Assembly (NCBI GenBank): GCA_944376295.1
Contig: CALWCE010000003.1
Location: 74,723 to 138,722 of the forward strand
Direction of reading: 5' to 3'
DNA: 64,000 nucleotides
Origin: an uncultured Clostridia bacterium
GTDB lineage: Bacteria; Bacillota; Clostridia; Christensenellales; Borkfalkiaceae
The translations under genes and the position numbers were made by a program. The notes under the pieces were generated by a model. That model did no database searches, had not been told where the DNA came from, and saw nothing but the letters and a program-made list of their open reading frames with translations. This document shows positions 33,282 through 41,479 of this stretch, in pieces; the stretch's first letter is position 1, and every line of letters starts with the position of its first letter.

Positions 33282-34439
33282 ATGCAAAAAGTCATCATCA
33301 TCCGCTATGCGGAGATCCACTTAAAAGGCAAGAACAGGGGATATTTCGAGCGCGTCTTCTCCGTCAATCTGGAGCGCGCCTTAAAGGGCCTCAGACACGA
33401 ACTGCACCGCCTGAGCGGCCGCTATCTCGTCGCCTGCTTCGACGAAGACCGCACCGAGGAGATCTGCGACCGCATCTCCCGCGTCTTCGGCGTGCATTCC
33501 TATTCGGTCGGGCTTTCGACGGGCACCTCGATGGGAGAGCTCTTTCAAGCCGCCCAAAAAGTCTGCCCGAAGGAGGGCACCTTTAAGGTGGATACCCACC
33601 GCGCCGACAAAAAGTACCCCAAGACCTCCATGCAGCTCAATGCCGAAGTGGGGGGGTACCTGCTCGATCAAAACCCCGCCCTCAAGGTGGACGTCCACGC
33701 ACCGCAGCACACCGTCTGCCTCGACATCCGCGAAAACGGCACCGCGCTCGTCTTCTCGGCATTCGAGCCGGGCGTCGGCGGCATGCCCGTCGGCACGTCG
33801 GGGAAGGGGGTGCTCCTCATCTCGGGCGGCATCGACTCTCCCGTCGCGGGCTATATGATGGCAAAGCGCGGCATGAGCGTCGAACTTCTCCATTTCCACA
33901 GCTACCCCTACACCAACGACGGAGCGAAGGAGAAAGTCAAGGAGCTCGCCCGCGAGCTTTCCCGCTTCTCCCACTCCGCTCGCCTTGTAACGCTCAACGT
34001 CGCGCACATCCAGGAGGAGATCCACGCAAAGTGCGCGCCCGAACTCAACGTCACCCTTTTGCGCCGCTTCATGTATCGCCTTGCGGAGCGCCACGCAAAA
34101 CAGATCGGCGGGCAGTGCCTCATCACGGGCGAGAGTTTAGGCCAGGTCGCGAGCCAGACCATCGAGGGCATCACTTCCTCGAACGCCGTCGTCACGCTCC
34201 CCGTCCTGCGCCCGCTCATCGGCTTCGATAAGGACGAGATCATCGCGATCTCGCGCAAGATCGGCACTTACGAGACGTCCGTCCTCCCGTACGAGGACTG
34301 CTGCACCGTCTTTCTGCCCGAATTCCCCGCCATCAAGCCCAAGCTCTCCTTCGTCGAAGAGGAGGAAACAAAGCTCGATGTCGCCCGTCTCATGGACGAG
34401 GCGATGGCAAGCAAAGAGGTCTTCGATCTCACCGAATAA
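33282..34439 (+). CDS. thiI: tRNA 4-thiouridine synthetase
   Basis: A 385-residue enzyme of tRNA U8 thiolation, and possibly of thiamine thiazole synthesis. It has an N-terminal ferredoxin-like and THUMP region (IIIRYAEIHLKGKNRGYFERVF; FKVDTHRADKKYP) and the adenylation P-loop LLISGGIDSPVAGYMMAKRG. The rhodanese domain of the E. coli type is absent, as in most Firmicutes, so sulfur must come directly from the cysteine desulfurase beside it. ATG 33282 has AAGGAG before it. Two large hairpins end the operon. Confidence 0.95.
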   Translation: MQKVIIIRYAEIHLKGKNRGYFERVFSVNLERALKGLRHELHRLSGRYLVACFDEDRTEEICDRISRVFGVHSYSVGLSTGTSMGELFQAAQKVCPKEGTFKVDTHRADKKYPKTSMQLNAEVGGYLLDQNPALKVDVHAPQHTVCLDIRENGTALVFSAFEPGVGGMPVGTSGKGVLLISGGIDSPVAGYMMAKRGMSVELLHFHSYPYTNDGAKEKVKELARELSRFSHSARLVTLNVAHIQEEIHAKCAPELNVTLLRRFMYRLAERHAKQIGGQCLITGESLGQVASQTIEGITSSNAVVTLPVLRPLIGFDKDEIIAISRKIGTYETSVLPYEDCCTVFLPEFPAIKPKLSFVEEEETKLDVARLMDEAMASKEVFDLTE

Positions 34440-34444
34440 GTTTT

Positions 34445-34484
34445 ATGCGCAGCGGCGCCCCGAAGTTCGGGGCGCCGCTGCGCA
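34445..34484. terminator. Perfect 40-bp palindrome, two-way terminator
   Basis: The segment forms a perfect stem of about 19 bp with a minimal loop, between the convergent thiI and PBP genes. T runs on either side are short. Confidence 0.7.
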
Positions 34485-34487
34485 TTT

Positions 34488-34519
34488 GCCGCCCGCCCGC
34501 AAAAATGCGGGCGGGCGGC
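34488..34519. terminator. Second GC hairpin of the convergent pair
   Basis: GCCGCCCGCCCGC (34488-34500) pairs perfectly with 34507-34519 around AAAAAT. Confidence 0.65.
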
Positions 34520-34556
34520 TCTATATTTCTTCACTCAGCAGTCAAACGCTTTCCCG

Positions 34557-36719
34557 TTACTCCCACCAATCTTCGGGCAGCTCCCCCTCATCGAGGCGCA
34601 CAGAGGGGAGCACGACGCTCTCTCCCGCTTTCTCCCCATAAAAGGGCGTCACGGTATAGGTATAGCGGACGCCCGCCCTCACGCTGCCGTCGCACACCGT
34701 TTCCCGCCATTTTCCGCGGTAAATGAGCTTATTTTCACCCCCGCCTTCGCGTTTTACCTCGTAATCATAGTACTGTGTCAGACATAATCGGATGCAAACC
34801 ACCCCGTTTTTCACAAAAATGTGCGGCATCTCGATGCGCGGCATCGAAAATCGGTCGCTCACCGTCTGCGGAAGATGCGCGGCGAAAAACAGCTCCTTCT
34901 TCTTCAGAGCGGCGGGCGCCGCGGGGTCGGCGAGCACCAGGCGGTGCTTGTTTTCGTATTCTTCTCTGTCGAGCGCCGCTTCCACGATGCCTTCGGGGCG
35001 CGCAAACGCTTCGGGCGTCCGCTCCTGATAGAGCGCCTTGAAAAGGGCATACAGCTCGTTCGCGGGCTCCCCGCCGCCCGTCGCGGGAATGGGGGAATTG
35101 TCGCCGTTCCCGAGCCACACGCCGAGGGTATGCTCCGAAGTATATCCCATTGCATAGGCGTCCGTATTGCCTTTTTCCGTTCCGCCCGTGCCCGTCTTGG
35201 CGCTCACAAAATAGGGGAGCGTCCTGAGCCGCTTTGCCGTTCCCTCCGTCGCCGCCGTGTGCAGCATGTCGGAAAGGAGATAACAGGTCTCTTCCGAAAA
35301 GACGCGTCGCTTTTCGTCCGCCCGTTCATAGAGCACGCACCCGCTTTCGTCCGTCACGCGCCTGATGCACTTCGCGGGCGCAAACAGTCCGCCGTCCGAA
35401 AGGGTCAAAAAGGCGGAGAGGAGCTCTCTCATCGTAAAGCCCTCCCGCATCCCGCCGAGGGCAAGGGGGAGCGTCTCATCCTCGGCATACACAGGCAGCG
35501 CCATCGCCCTCAGATAGCGGGCGCTCTTTTGGGACGTTAAACTATTCATCACCTTGACGGCGGGGATGTTGAGGCTTCTTGCAAGCGCCTCTCTTGCGCT
35601 CACATAGCCCGAGCACTTCCCGTCATAATTTTTGGGGGAGTACCCCCCGTACGAGACGGGCTCGTCGAGAAGCGGCGTCGCGGGGGAGAGCAAGCCTTCC
35701 TCGAGGGCGGGCGCGTACACCCCCAAGGGCTTGATGAGGGAAGCGGGGCTCCTTCGGATCTCTCCCGCCGTCGTATGATAGGCGATGAGCGCGTGCCCTT
35801 CATTCTCCGCCGCGATCAGAGTGCAGCCGCTCTCCGCCGAATACCCTTCCATCTCTTGTTGGAGCGCGCGGTCGAAGTACGTCTCGACGACGAGCTTATC
35901 CTCCGAAGTCAGCTCGGGGAACACTTCGGAAAGCTCTTCAAATACGAGCCGCACATAGCCCGAAGTCTTATTTTCGTGCGGCGTTTGGGGGAGGGGGGTC
36001 GCCTTCGCTTCCTTCGCCTCCTGCGCCGACAACACGCCCTGCTCTTCCATGAGGGCGAGCACCAGATCGCGCCGCTCTTTGCACGCCGCCTCGTCGCGGA
36101 AGGGGGAGTAGCGGTTGGGCGAGCGCACCAATGCCGCCAGCATGGCGCTCTCGGCGGGCACAAGTTCGCCCGAGTCCTTCCCGAAGTAGTACTGCGCGGC
36201 GCTCCCCACGCCGAAGGCGCTGTGCCCGAAGTAGATGGAGTTGAGATAGAGCTCCAAAATTTGCTCCTTCGGATAACTCTTTTCAAGCTGCCGCGTCAGC
36301 TTCCATTCTTTGAGCTTGCGGCGGATGGTCTTCTCTCCCGAAAGATGGGTGTTCTTGATGAGCTGCTGCGAGATGGTCGAAGCCCCTTCACGGAAGGAAA
36401 AGCTCGCGATATTTTTGAGCGCCGCCTTCCCGATGCGGAGAACATCCAATCCCCCGTGCGCATAAAAGCGCTTGTCCTCGACCGCCACAAACGCGGCGGG
36501 AAGATGCGGCGGCAGCGAATCGAGCTCCACATATTGCTTGGGCGATGCGATCTTTTCGCCGTCGCTTGCAAGAAGCTGCACCTGCGCGCTCTCCGTGTGC
36601 AGTTTCTCCGGCTCGAGTTTTACGTTCGCCGTCGAAATCAGCGCAAACAGCACGAAGGCGGCAAGGGCGATAAGGAGCGCCGCTCCCATAATGAGCATGA
36701 TCTTCCCGAAAACTTTCAT
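34557..36719 (-). CDS. Class A penicillin-binding protein (PBP1A-like)
   Basis: A 720-residue bifunctional peptidoglycan synthase. There is one N-terminal membrane anchor (IMLIMGAALLIALAAFVLFALI). The GT51 glycosyltransferase has its catalytic Glu in FVAVEDKRFYAHGG and the GASTISQQLIKN and RKLKEWKLTRQLEKSYPKEQILELYLNSIYFG motifs. The transpeptidase has SLIK (SxxK Ser in RRSPASLIKPLG), SLN and SAKTGTGG. A fibronectin-like C-terminal end follows (VKNGVVCIRLCLTQYYDYEV...RYTYTVTPFYGEKAGESVVLPS). ATG 36719 is chosen at the anchor; it has no Shine-Dalgarno, and CATACT lies 7 nt before it. Confidence 0.93.
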   Translation of the reverse strand: MKVFGKIMLIMGAALLIALAAFVLFALISTANVKLEPEKLHTESAQVQLLASDGEKIASPKQYVELDSLPPHLPAAFVAVEDKRFYAHGGLDVLRIGKAALKNIASFSFREGASTISQQLIKNTHLSGEKTIRRKLKEWKLTRQLEKSYPKEQILELYLNSIYFGHSAFGVGSAAQYYFGKDSGELVPAESAMLAALVRSPNRYSPFRDEAACKERRDLVLALMEEQGVLSAQEAKEAKATPLPQTPHENKTSGYVRLVFEELSEVFPELTSEDKLVVETYFDRALQQEMEGYSAESGCTLIAAENEGHALIAYHTTAGEIRRSPASLIKPLGVYAPALEEGLLSPATPLLDEPVSYGGYSPKNYDGKCSGYVSAREALARSLNIPAVKVMNSLTSQKSARYLRAMALPVYAEDETLPLALGGMREGFTMRELLSAFLTLSDGGLFAPAKCIRRVTDESGCVLYERADEKRRVFSEETCYLLSDMLHTAATEGTAKRLRTLPYFVSAKTGTGGTEKGNTDAYAMGYTSEHTLGVWLGNGDNSPIPATGGGEPANELYALFKALYQERTPEAFARPEGIVEAALDREEYENKHRLVLADPAAPAALKKKELFFAAHLPQTVSDRFSMPRIEMPHIFVKNGVVCIRLCLTQYYDYEVKREGGGENKLIYRGKWRETVCDGSVRAGVRYTYTVTPFYGEKAGESVVLPSVRLDEGELPEDWWE
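34766..34789. repeat. Short palindromic repeat inside the PBP gene
   Basis: CATAGTACTGTGTCAGACAT plus AATC; it shares its core with two units in miaA (44271-44317) and loosely with a palindrome in uxaC (53240-53264). It is read in frame as LTQYYDYEV. Confidence 0.5.
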
Positions 36720-36773
36720 TGCCCGCAGTATGTGCTTTTTTGTAAAAAAATCGCACGCGGTCGGCGGCACAGG

Positions 36774-36802
36774 TTGAAAAACGGCGCATTTTGTGCTATA
36801 AT
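36774..36802 (+). promoter_or_regulatory. Promoter of the sirtuin-miaB-mutSL-miaA operon
   Basis: TTGAAA (36774-36779), 17 nt, TATAAT (36797-36802), with an extended -10 TGTGC before it. A GGGAGGG ribosome site follows. Confidence 0.8.
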
Positions 36803-36825
36803 CTTGTATCGGGAGGGTCATAGCG

Positions 36826-37530
36826 ATGGCAACACTCAAAGAACTTGTCTCAAACAGTTCCCGCATCGTCTTTTTCGGCGGCGCGGGCGTCTCGACGGAG
36901 AGCGGCATCCCCGACTTCCGCTCTCAAGACGGGCTCTACAATCAAAAGTATTCCGTCCCGCCCGAGACCATCTTGAGCGACACCTACTTCTATTCGCACA
37001 CCGAGGAATTTTACCGCTTTTACCGCGATAAAATGCTCCCTTTGAACGCCGAGCCCAACGCGGCGCACAAAAAGCTTGCCGAATGGGAGCAGGAAGGGAA
37101 GCTCCTTGCCGTCGTCACGCAGAACATCGACGGCCTCCATCAGAAGGCGGGTTCGAAACGCGTCTTCGAGCTCCACGGCAGCATTTACCGCAATCACTGC
37201 CTCTCCTGCGGCAAGAGCTTTTCGGCGGAATACATCAAAGAGAGCGCGGGCATCCCCCGCTGCGGATGCGGCGGCATCATCAAGCCCGACGTCGTCCTCT
37301 ACGGCGAACCGCTCGACGAGAATACCATCCTCGGCGCCGTCCGCGCCATTGCAGCTGCCGATCTTCTCATCGTGGCGGGTACGTCGCTCTCCGTCTATCC
37401 CGCCGCAAGTTTTTTAAGCTATTTCCGCGGCGAGCACCTCGTGCTCATCAACCGCGACAAAACGCCCTTAGATGACGAGTGCGAGCTCGTTATCCACGAA
37501 AAAGTAGGGGAGGTCTTTTCCACGCTTTGA
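36826..37530 (+). CDS. Sirtuin, NAD-dependent protein deacylase
   Basis: A 234-residue SIR2 enzyme. NAD-binding FFGGAGVSTESGIPDFRS, catalytic HG in ELHGSIYRNHC with TQNIDGLHQKAG before it, and the zinc ribbon (CLSCGKSF...CGCGG) are all present; AGTSLSVYPAASF closes the NAD pocket. It removes acyl groups from lysines, for example on acetyl-CoA synthetase. It begins an operon of tRNA-modification and mismatch-repair genes; miaB overlaps its stop by 4 nt (TTGA). Confidence 0.95.
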   Translation: MATLKELVSNSSRIVFFGGAGVSTESGIPDFRSQDGLYNQKYSVPPETILSDTYFYSHTEEFYRFYRDKMLPLNAEPNAAHKKLAEWEQEGKLLAVVTQNIDGLHQKAGSKRVFELHGSIYRNHCLSCGKSFSAEYIKESAGIPRCGCGGIIKPDVVLYGEPLDENTILGAVRAIAAADLLIVAGTSLSVYPAASFLSYFRGEHLVLINRDKTPLDDECELVIHEKVGEVFSTL

Positions 37531-38840
37531 ACTATCATATCGTCACATACGGCTGCCAAATGAACGTCCACGAATCGGAAAAGATCGCGGGCATCCTCCG
37601 CGAAAAGGGGTATTCGACCCCCGTCGAAAGCGAGGAAGAGGCAGATATCATCGTCTTCAACACCTGCTGCATCCGCGAAAACGCAGAAAACCACGCCTTC
37701 GGCAACATCGGTAATTTGAAAAAGCTCAAAAAGCGCAAGAAAGAGCTCATCGTCGCCGTGGGCGGCTGCATGGCGCAGGAAGAGGGCAAGGCGCAGCTTC
37801 TCAAAGAGAAATTTCCTTTCATCGACATCATCTTCGGCACGCACAACGTCGCAGAGCTTGGCTCTCTCATCGATACTTTGCGCGAAAAGCGCAAAAAGCA
37901 GGTCTCCGTCCTTCCCGAACGAAAGGAGACGGAAGATCATATCACGCCCGTCCGCACGAGCTATCCCAACGCCTGGGTGAACATCACCTACGGCTGCAAC
38001 AACTTCTGCACCTATTGCATCGTGCCCTATGTGAGGGGCAGAGAGCGTTCCCGCAGGGCGGAAGTCATCTTAGAAGAAGTCGAAAGCCTCGTTCGTGAGG
38101 GCTATAAAGAGATCACGCTCTTAGGGCAGAACGTCAACTCCTACAACAGCGACGGGCAGGGCGGCATGTCCTTCCCCGAGCTTTTGGACCGCTGCGCCCG
38201 CATCGAGGGCAAGTTCCGCTTGCGCTTCATGACGTCGCACCCCAAAGATTTCACAAAAGAGCTTGCCCTCGTCATGCAGAAGCACGAGAAGATCTGCAAT
38301 TTGCTTCATCTTCCCGTGCAGGCGGGGAGCGACCGCATCCTCACGCTCATGAACCGCCGCTACACGCGCGAAAAGTACATGAGCGAGATCAAAATGCTGC
38401 GCGAACTCATCCCGAATTGCGCCGTCACGACCGATCTCATCGTCGGCTTCCCGACGGAGACGGAGGAGGACTTCCTGCAAACGCTCTCCCTCGTCAAAGA
38501 GGCGGACTTTTCCTCCGCCTTCACCTTCGTCTATTCCCCCCGCACGGGGACAAAAGCGGCTCAGATGGAGGGGCGCATCCCCGAAGAAGTCTCCAAAGGC
38601 CGCATCATGCGCCTCGTCGAGGCAGTCAACGAAAACACACGGCTCAAATCGCTCGAATATGTCGGCAAAGTCACGGAAATTCTGTGCGAGGACTACGACG
38701 AGAAGAAGGGGCTGTATTTAGGCCGCAACGAAGCGGGCCGCATGGGCTACTTTGCAAGCGAGAAAAACGTCATCGGCGAGTTTGTAAATTTGAAAGTCGA
38801 CCATGCAAACGGCATCTCTTTGTTCGGTACGATTATTTGA
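37527..38840 (+). CDS. miaB: tRNA methylthiotransferase MiaB
   Basis: A 437-residue radical SAM enzyme that adds methylthio to isopentenyl-adenosine 37 of tRNAs. The UPF0004 domain has its three cysteines in TYGCQMNVHES, FNTCCIREN and VGGCMAQEE; the radical SAM cluster is CNNFCTYCIVPYVRGRERSR; a TRAM domain ends the protein. The start is the TTG at 37527 (LNYHIVTYGCQMN), which keeps the first Cys and overlaps the sirtuin stop; the longer ORF is not supported. The partner enzyme MiaA is encoded in the same operon. Confidence 0.95.
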   Translation: MNYHIVTYGCQMNVHESEKIAGILREKGYSTPVESEEEADIIVFNTCCIRENAENHAFGNIGNLKKLKKRKKELIVAVGGCMAQEEGKAQLLKEKFPFIDIIFGTHNVAELGSLIDTLREKRKKQVSVLPERKETEDHITPVRTSYPNAWVNITYGCNNFCTYCIVPYVRGRERSRRAEVILEEVESLVREGYKEITLLGQNVNSYNSDGQGGMSFPELLDRCARIEGKFRLRFMTSHPKDFTKELALVMQKHEKICNLLHLPVQAGSDRILTLMNRRYTREKYMSEIKMLRELIPNCAVTTDLIVGFPTETEEDFLQTLSLVKEADFSSAFTFVYSPRTGTKAAQMEGRIPEEVSKGRIMRLVEAVNENTRLKSLEYVGKVTEILCEDYDEKKGLYLGRNEAGRMGYFASEKNVIGEFVNLKVDHANGISLFGTII

Positions 38841-38908
38841 AAAAGATCTCCGTCGCAATACGGTGTCGCATTCTCATTTCTTAACTTGTTATACTTAGGA
38901 GGACATCT

Positions 38909-41479
38909 ATGGCTCTCTCTCCCATGATGGAGCACTATCTCAAAGTCAAAGAGCAGTACAAAGACTGCGTCATTTTCTATCGTCTCGGCGACTTTTACGA
39001 GATGTTCTTCGACGACGCCGTGCGCGTCTCCAAACTCCTTGATCTCACGCTCACGGGGCGGGACTGCGGGCTCGAAGAGCGCGCGCCCATGTGCGGCGTT
39101 CCCTATCACGCGGCGGAAACGTATATCTCCAAGCTCGTCTCTCTGGGCGAGAAGGTCGCGATCTGCGAACAGCTCTCCGACCCCAAGGAAGCGGGCCGCG
39201 GCATGGTGGAGCGGGACGTCATCCGCGTCGTCTCGGCGGGCACGCTCATTGAGGACGGGCTTTTAGACGAGCGCAAGAACAATTACATCGCCTGCGCCGT
39301 CAGGCGTTCGGGGCAGTACGCCCTCGCCTGGGCGGATATCACGACGGGGGAATTCTGCGCTTCCTCTGAAGAGGACAAAGAGGCGCTTTTATCTCACCTT
39401 GTCAATCTCTCCGTCGCGGAGATCATCTGCAACGACGAACTCCTCCTCGACGTCAAAGAGAGCGAAGAAGTCGAGCGGCATCTCCTGCCCGCCTTCTCCT
39501 GTTATCTCCCGTGGGCATTTGCGGCCGCTTCTGCCGAAAAGAACCTCAAAGAGCAGCTCCATGCGGCGTCTTTGGAGGCGTTGGGGCTCGATGCAAAGCC
39601 CACCCCCGCCATTGCGGCGGGCGCGCTCCTTGAATACCTGCGTGAAACGCAGAAGCACGCTCTTTCCAACATCAACCGCCTGACCCTTTCCGAAAGCGCG
39701 GGCTATATGACGCTCGATCCCGTCGCCGTCCGCAATTTGGAGATTTTAAAAAACAACGCCGAGGGCAAGCGCTACGGCTCGCTTTTGTGGCTCCTCGATA
39801 AGACGCGCACGGGCATGGGCGCCAGGAAGCTTGCTTCCATGCTCATCACGCCGCTTCTCGATAAGGAGAAGATTGATCGCCGCCACGACGCCGTGGAGGA
39901 GCTCGCCTCTGCCACCGTCGTCCGCATGGGCATTTCCGATCTTTTGGGCGGCATGCGCGATATCGAACGCCTCACGGGGCGCATCTCCAACGGCAATCTG
40001 CAGCCGCAGGACTGCATCTCGCTCTCCCGTTCGCTCGCCGCCATCCCTTCCTTAAAGATGCAGCTGACGGGCTTTTCCTCCGAACTGCTCCGCGCCATCG
40101 CCTCCGACCTTGCCGATACGCGCGAAATTTGCGCCCTTTTAGACAGCGCCATTTCCGAGACGGCGACGACGCGCAAAGAGGGGAACTTCATCCGCCGCGG
40201 CTACAACAAAACGCTCGATTCCCTCCGCGACGTCAAGTCGGAGAGCCGCACCCTCATCGCAGAGCTCGAAGCGCGCGAGCGCGAACGCACGGGCATCCGC
40301 ACTTTGAAAGTGGGCTTCAACCGCGTGTTCGGCTACTATATCGAAGTGAGCAATTCTTTCAAGGAGAAAGTCCCGTATTCCTATGTGCGCCGTCAGACGC
40401 TCACGAACGGCGAACGCTACACGACGGAAGAGCTCAAAGAGCTCGAAAGCAAGATTTTGGGCAGCGACGAACGCTCCCGCCGCCTCGAAGAGGAGCTCTT
40501 CGACGAAATTTTGTCCGTCCTCTCCCAAAATATCCCCGTCTTCCAGCAGCTCGCCTCTGCCGTCGCGCAGCTCGACTGCTTCCTCGCCTTCGCCATCGTC
40601 GCAAAGGAAAACAAGTACTGCCGCCCCGAGATCGCCGAAGACGGCGCGCTTGAGATCGAGGACGGCCGTCATCCCGTCGTCGAAGCGCTCTCCAAAGATC
40701 GTTTTGTGCCAAACGACTGCTTTTTGGACGGCGGCGAAAATCGCACGATGGTCATCACGGGCCCCAACATGGCGGGCAAGAGCACCTATCTCCGCCAGAC
40801 GGCGCTCATCGCGCTCATGGCGCATATCGGCTGTTTCGTGCCTGCCAAGCGGGCGCGCGTGCCGCTCATCGACCGCATCTTCACCCGCATCGGCGCGAGC
40901 GATAATTTGATCTTAGACCGCTCCACCTTCATGGTCGAAATGACGGAAGTCGCCAACATTTTACGGAATGCCACTTCCCGTTCCCTTCTCATCCTCGACG
41001 AAGTGGGGCGCGGCACGAGCACTTACGACGGCCTCTCCATCGCGTGGGCGGTCATCGAATATCTCAACGAAAAGATCCGCGCCAAGACGCTCTTTGCAAC
41101 GCACTACCACGAGCTCACCGAGCTCGAAGGGCGGCTCGAAGGCGTCAAGAACTATAAAATAAACGCCCGCGAAGTCAACGGCTCTATTGTGTTCCTGCGC
41201 AAGATCGTGCGGGGCGGGGCGTCGCGCAGTTTCGGCGTCGAGGTCGCTTCCCTTGCGGGCGTGCCGGAAGAAGTCACGTCCCGCGCCAAGCGAATCTTAA
41301 AAAAGCTCGAAAAGAACGACCTCGCACGCGGTGCGCAAAATATTTCCCAAGAGCCCGAAGAGCCCGGATCGCCCGAGGCGGAGAGTCCCGTCCTTGACGA
41401 GCTTTCTGCGCTCGACATCAACACCCTCACACCCATGGCGGCATTTCAGCTCATCGTGCGCTGGAAGGAGAACAAATGA
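38909..41479 (+). CDS. mutS: DNA mismatch repair protein MutS
   Basis: An 856-residue mismatch sensor. The mismatch-binding motif is in CVIFYRLGDFYEMFFDDA (Phe-x-Glu: FYE), and the ATPase has ITGPNMAGKSTYLRQTAL, DRSTFMVEMTEVANILRNAT and LLILDEVGRGTSTYDGLSIAWA. The C-terminal helix-turn-helix dimer part is present. AGGAGG lies 6 nt before ATG 38909. The length is that of MutS1, not MutS2. Confidence 0.98.
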   Translation: MALSPMMEHYLKVKEQYKDCVIFYRLGDFYEMFFDDAVRVSKLLDLTLTGRDCGLEERAPMCGVPYHAAETYISKLVSLGEKVAICEQLSDPKEAGRGMVERDVIRVVSAGTLIEDGLLDERKNNYIACAVRRSGQYALAWADITTGEFCASSEEDKEALLSHLVNLSVAEIICNDELLLDVKESEEVERHLLPAFSCYLPWAFAAASAEKNLKEQLHAASLEALGLDAKPTPAIAAGALLEYLRETQKHALSNINRLTLSESAGYMTLDPVAVRNLEILKNNAEGKRYGSLLWLLDKTRTGMGARKLASMLITPLLDKEKIDRRHDAVEELASATVVRMGISDLLGGMRDIERLTGRISNGNLQPQDCISLSRSLAAIPSLKMQLTGFSSELLRAIASDLADTREICALLDSAISETATTRKEGNFIRRGYNKTLDSLRDVKSESRTLIAELEARERERTGIRTLKVGFNRVFGYYIEVSNSFKEKVPYSYVRRQTLTNGERYTTEELKELESKILGSDERSRRLEEELFDEILSVLSQNIPVFQQLASAVAQLDCFLAFAIVAKENKYCRPEIAEDGALEIEDGRHPVVEALSKDRFVPNDCFLDGGENRTMVITGPNMAGKSTYLRQTALIALMAHIGCFVPAKRARVPLIDRIFTRIGASDNLILDRSTFMVEMTEVANILRNATSRSLLILDEVGRGTSTYDGLSIAWAVIEYLNEKIRAKTLFATHYHELTELEGRLEGVKNYKINAREVNGSIVFLRKIVRGGASRSFGVEVASLAGVPEEVTSRAKRILKKLEKNDLARGAQNISQEPEEPGSPEAESPVLDELSALDINTLTPMAAFQLIVRWKENK

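Noticed and set aside
38850..38890. GCAATACGG word before mutS resembling the structured repeat
   Set aside because: Only the inner word is shared; outer stem, pyrimidine strands and tail are absent.
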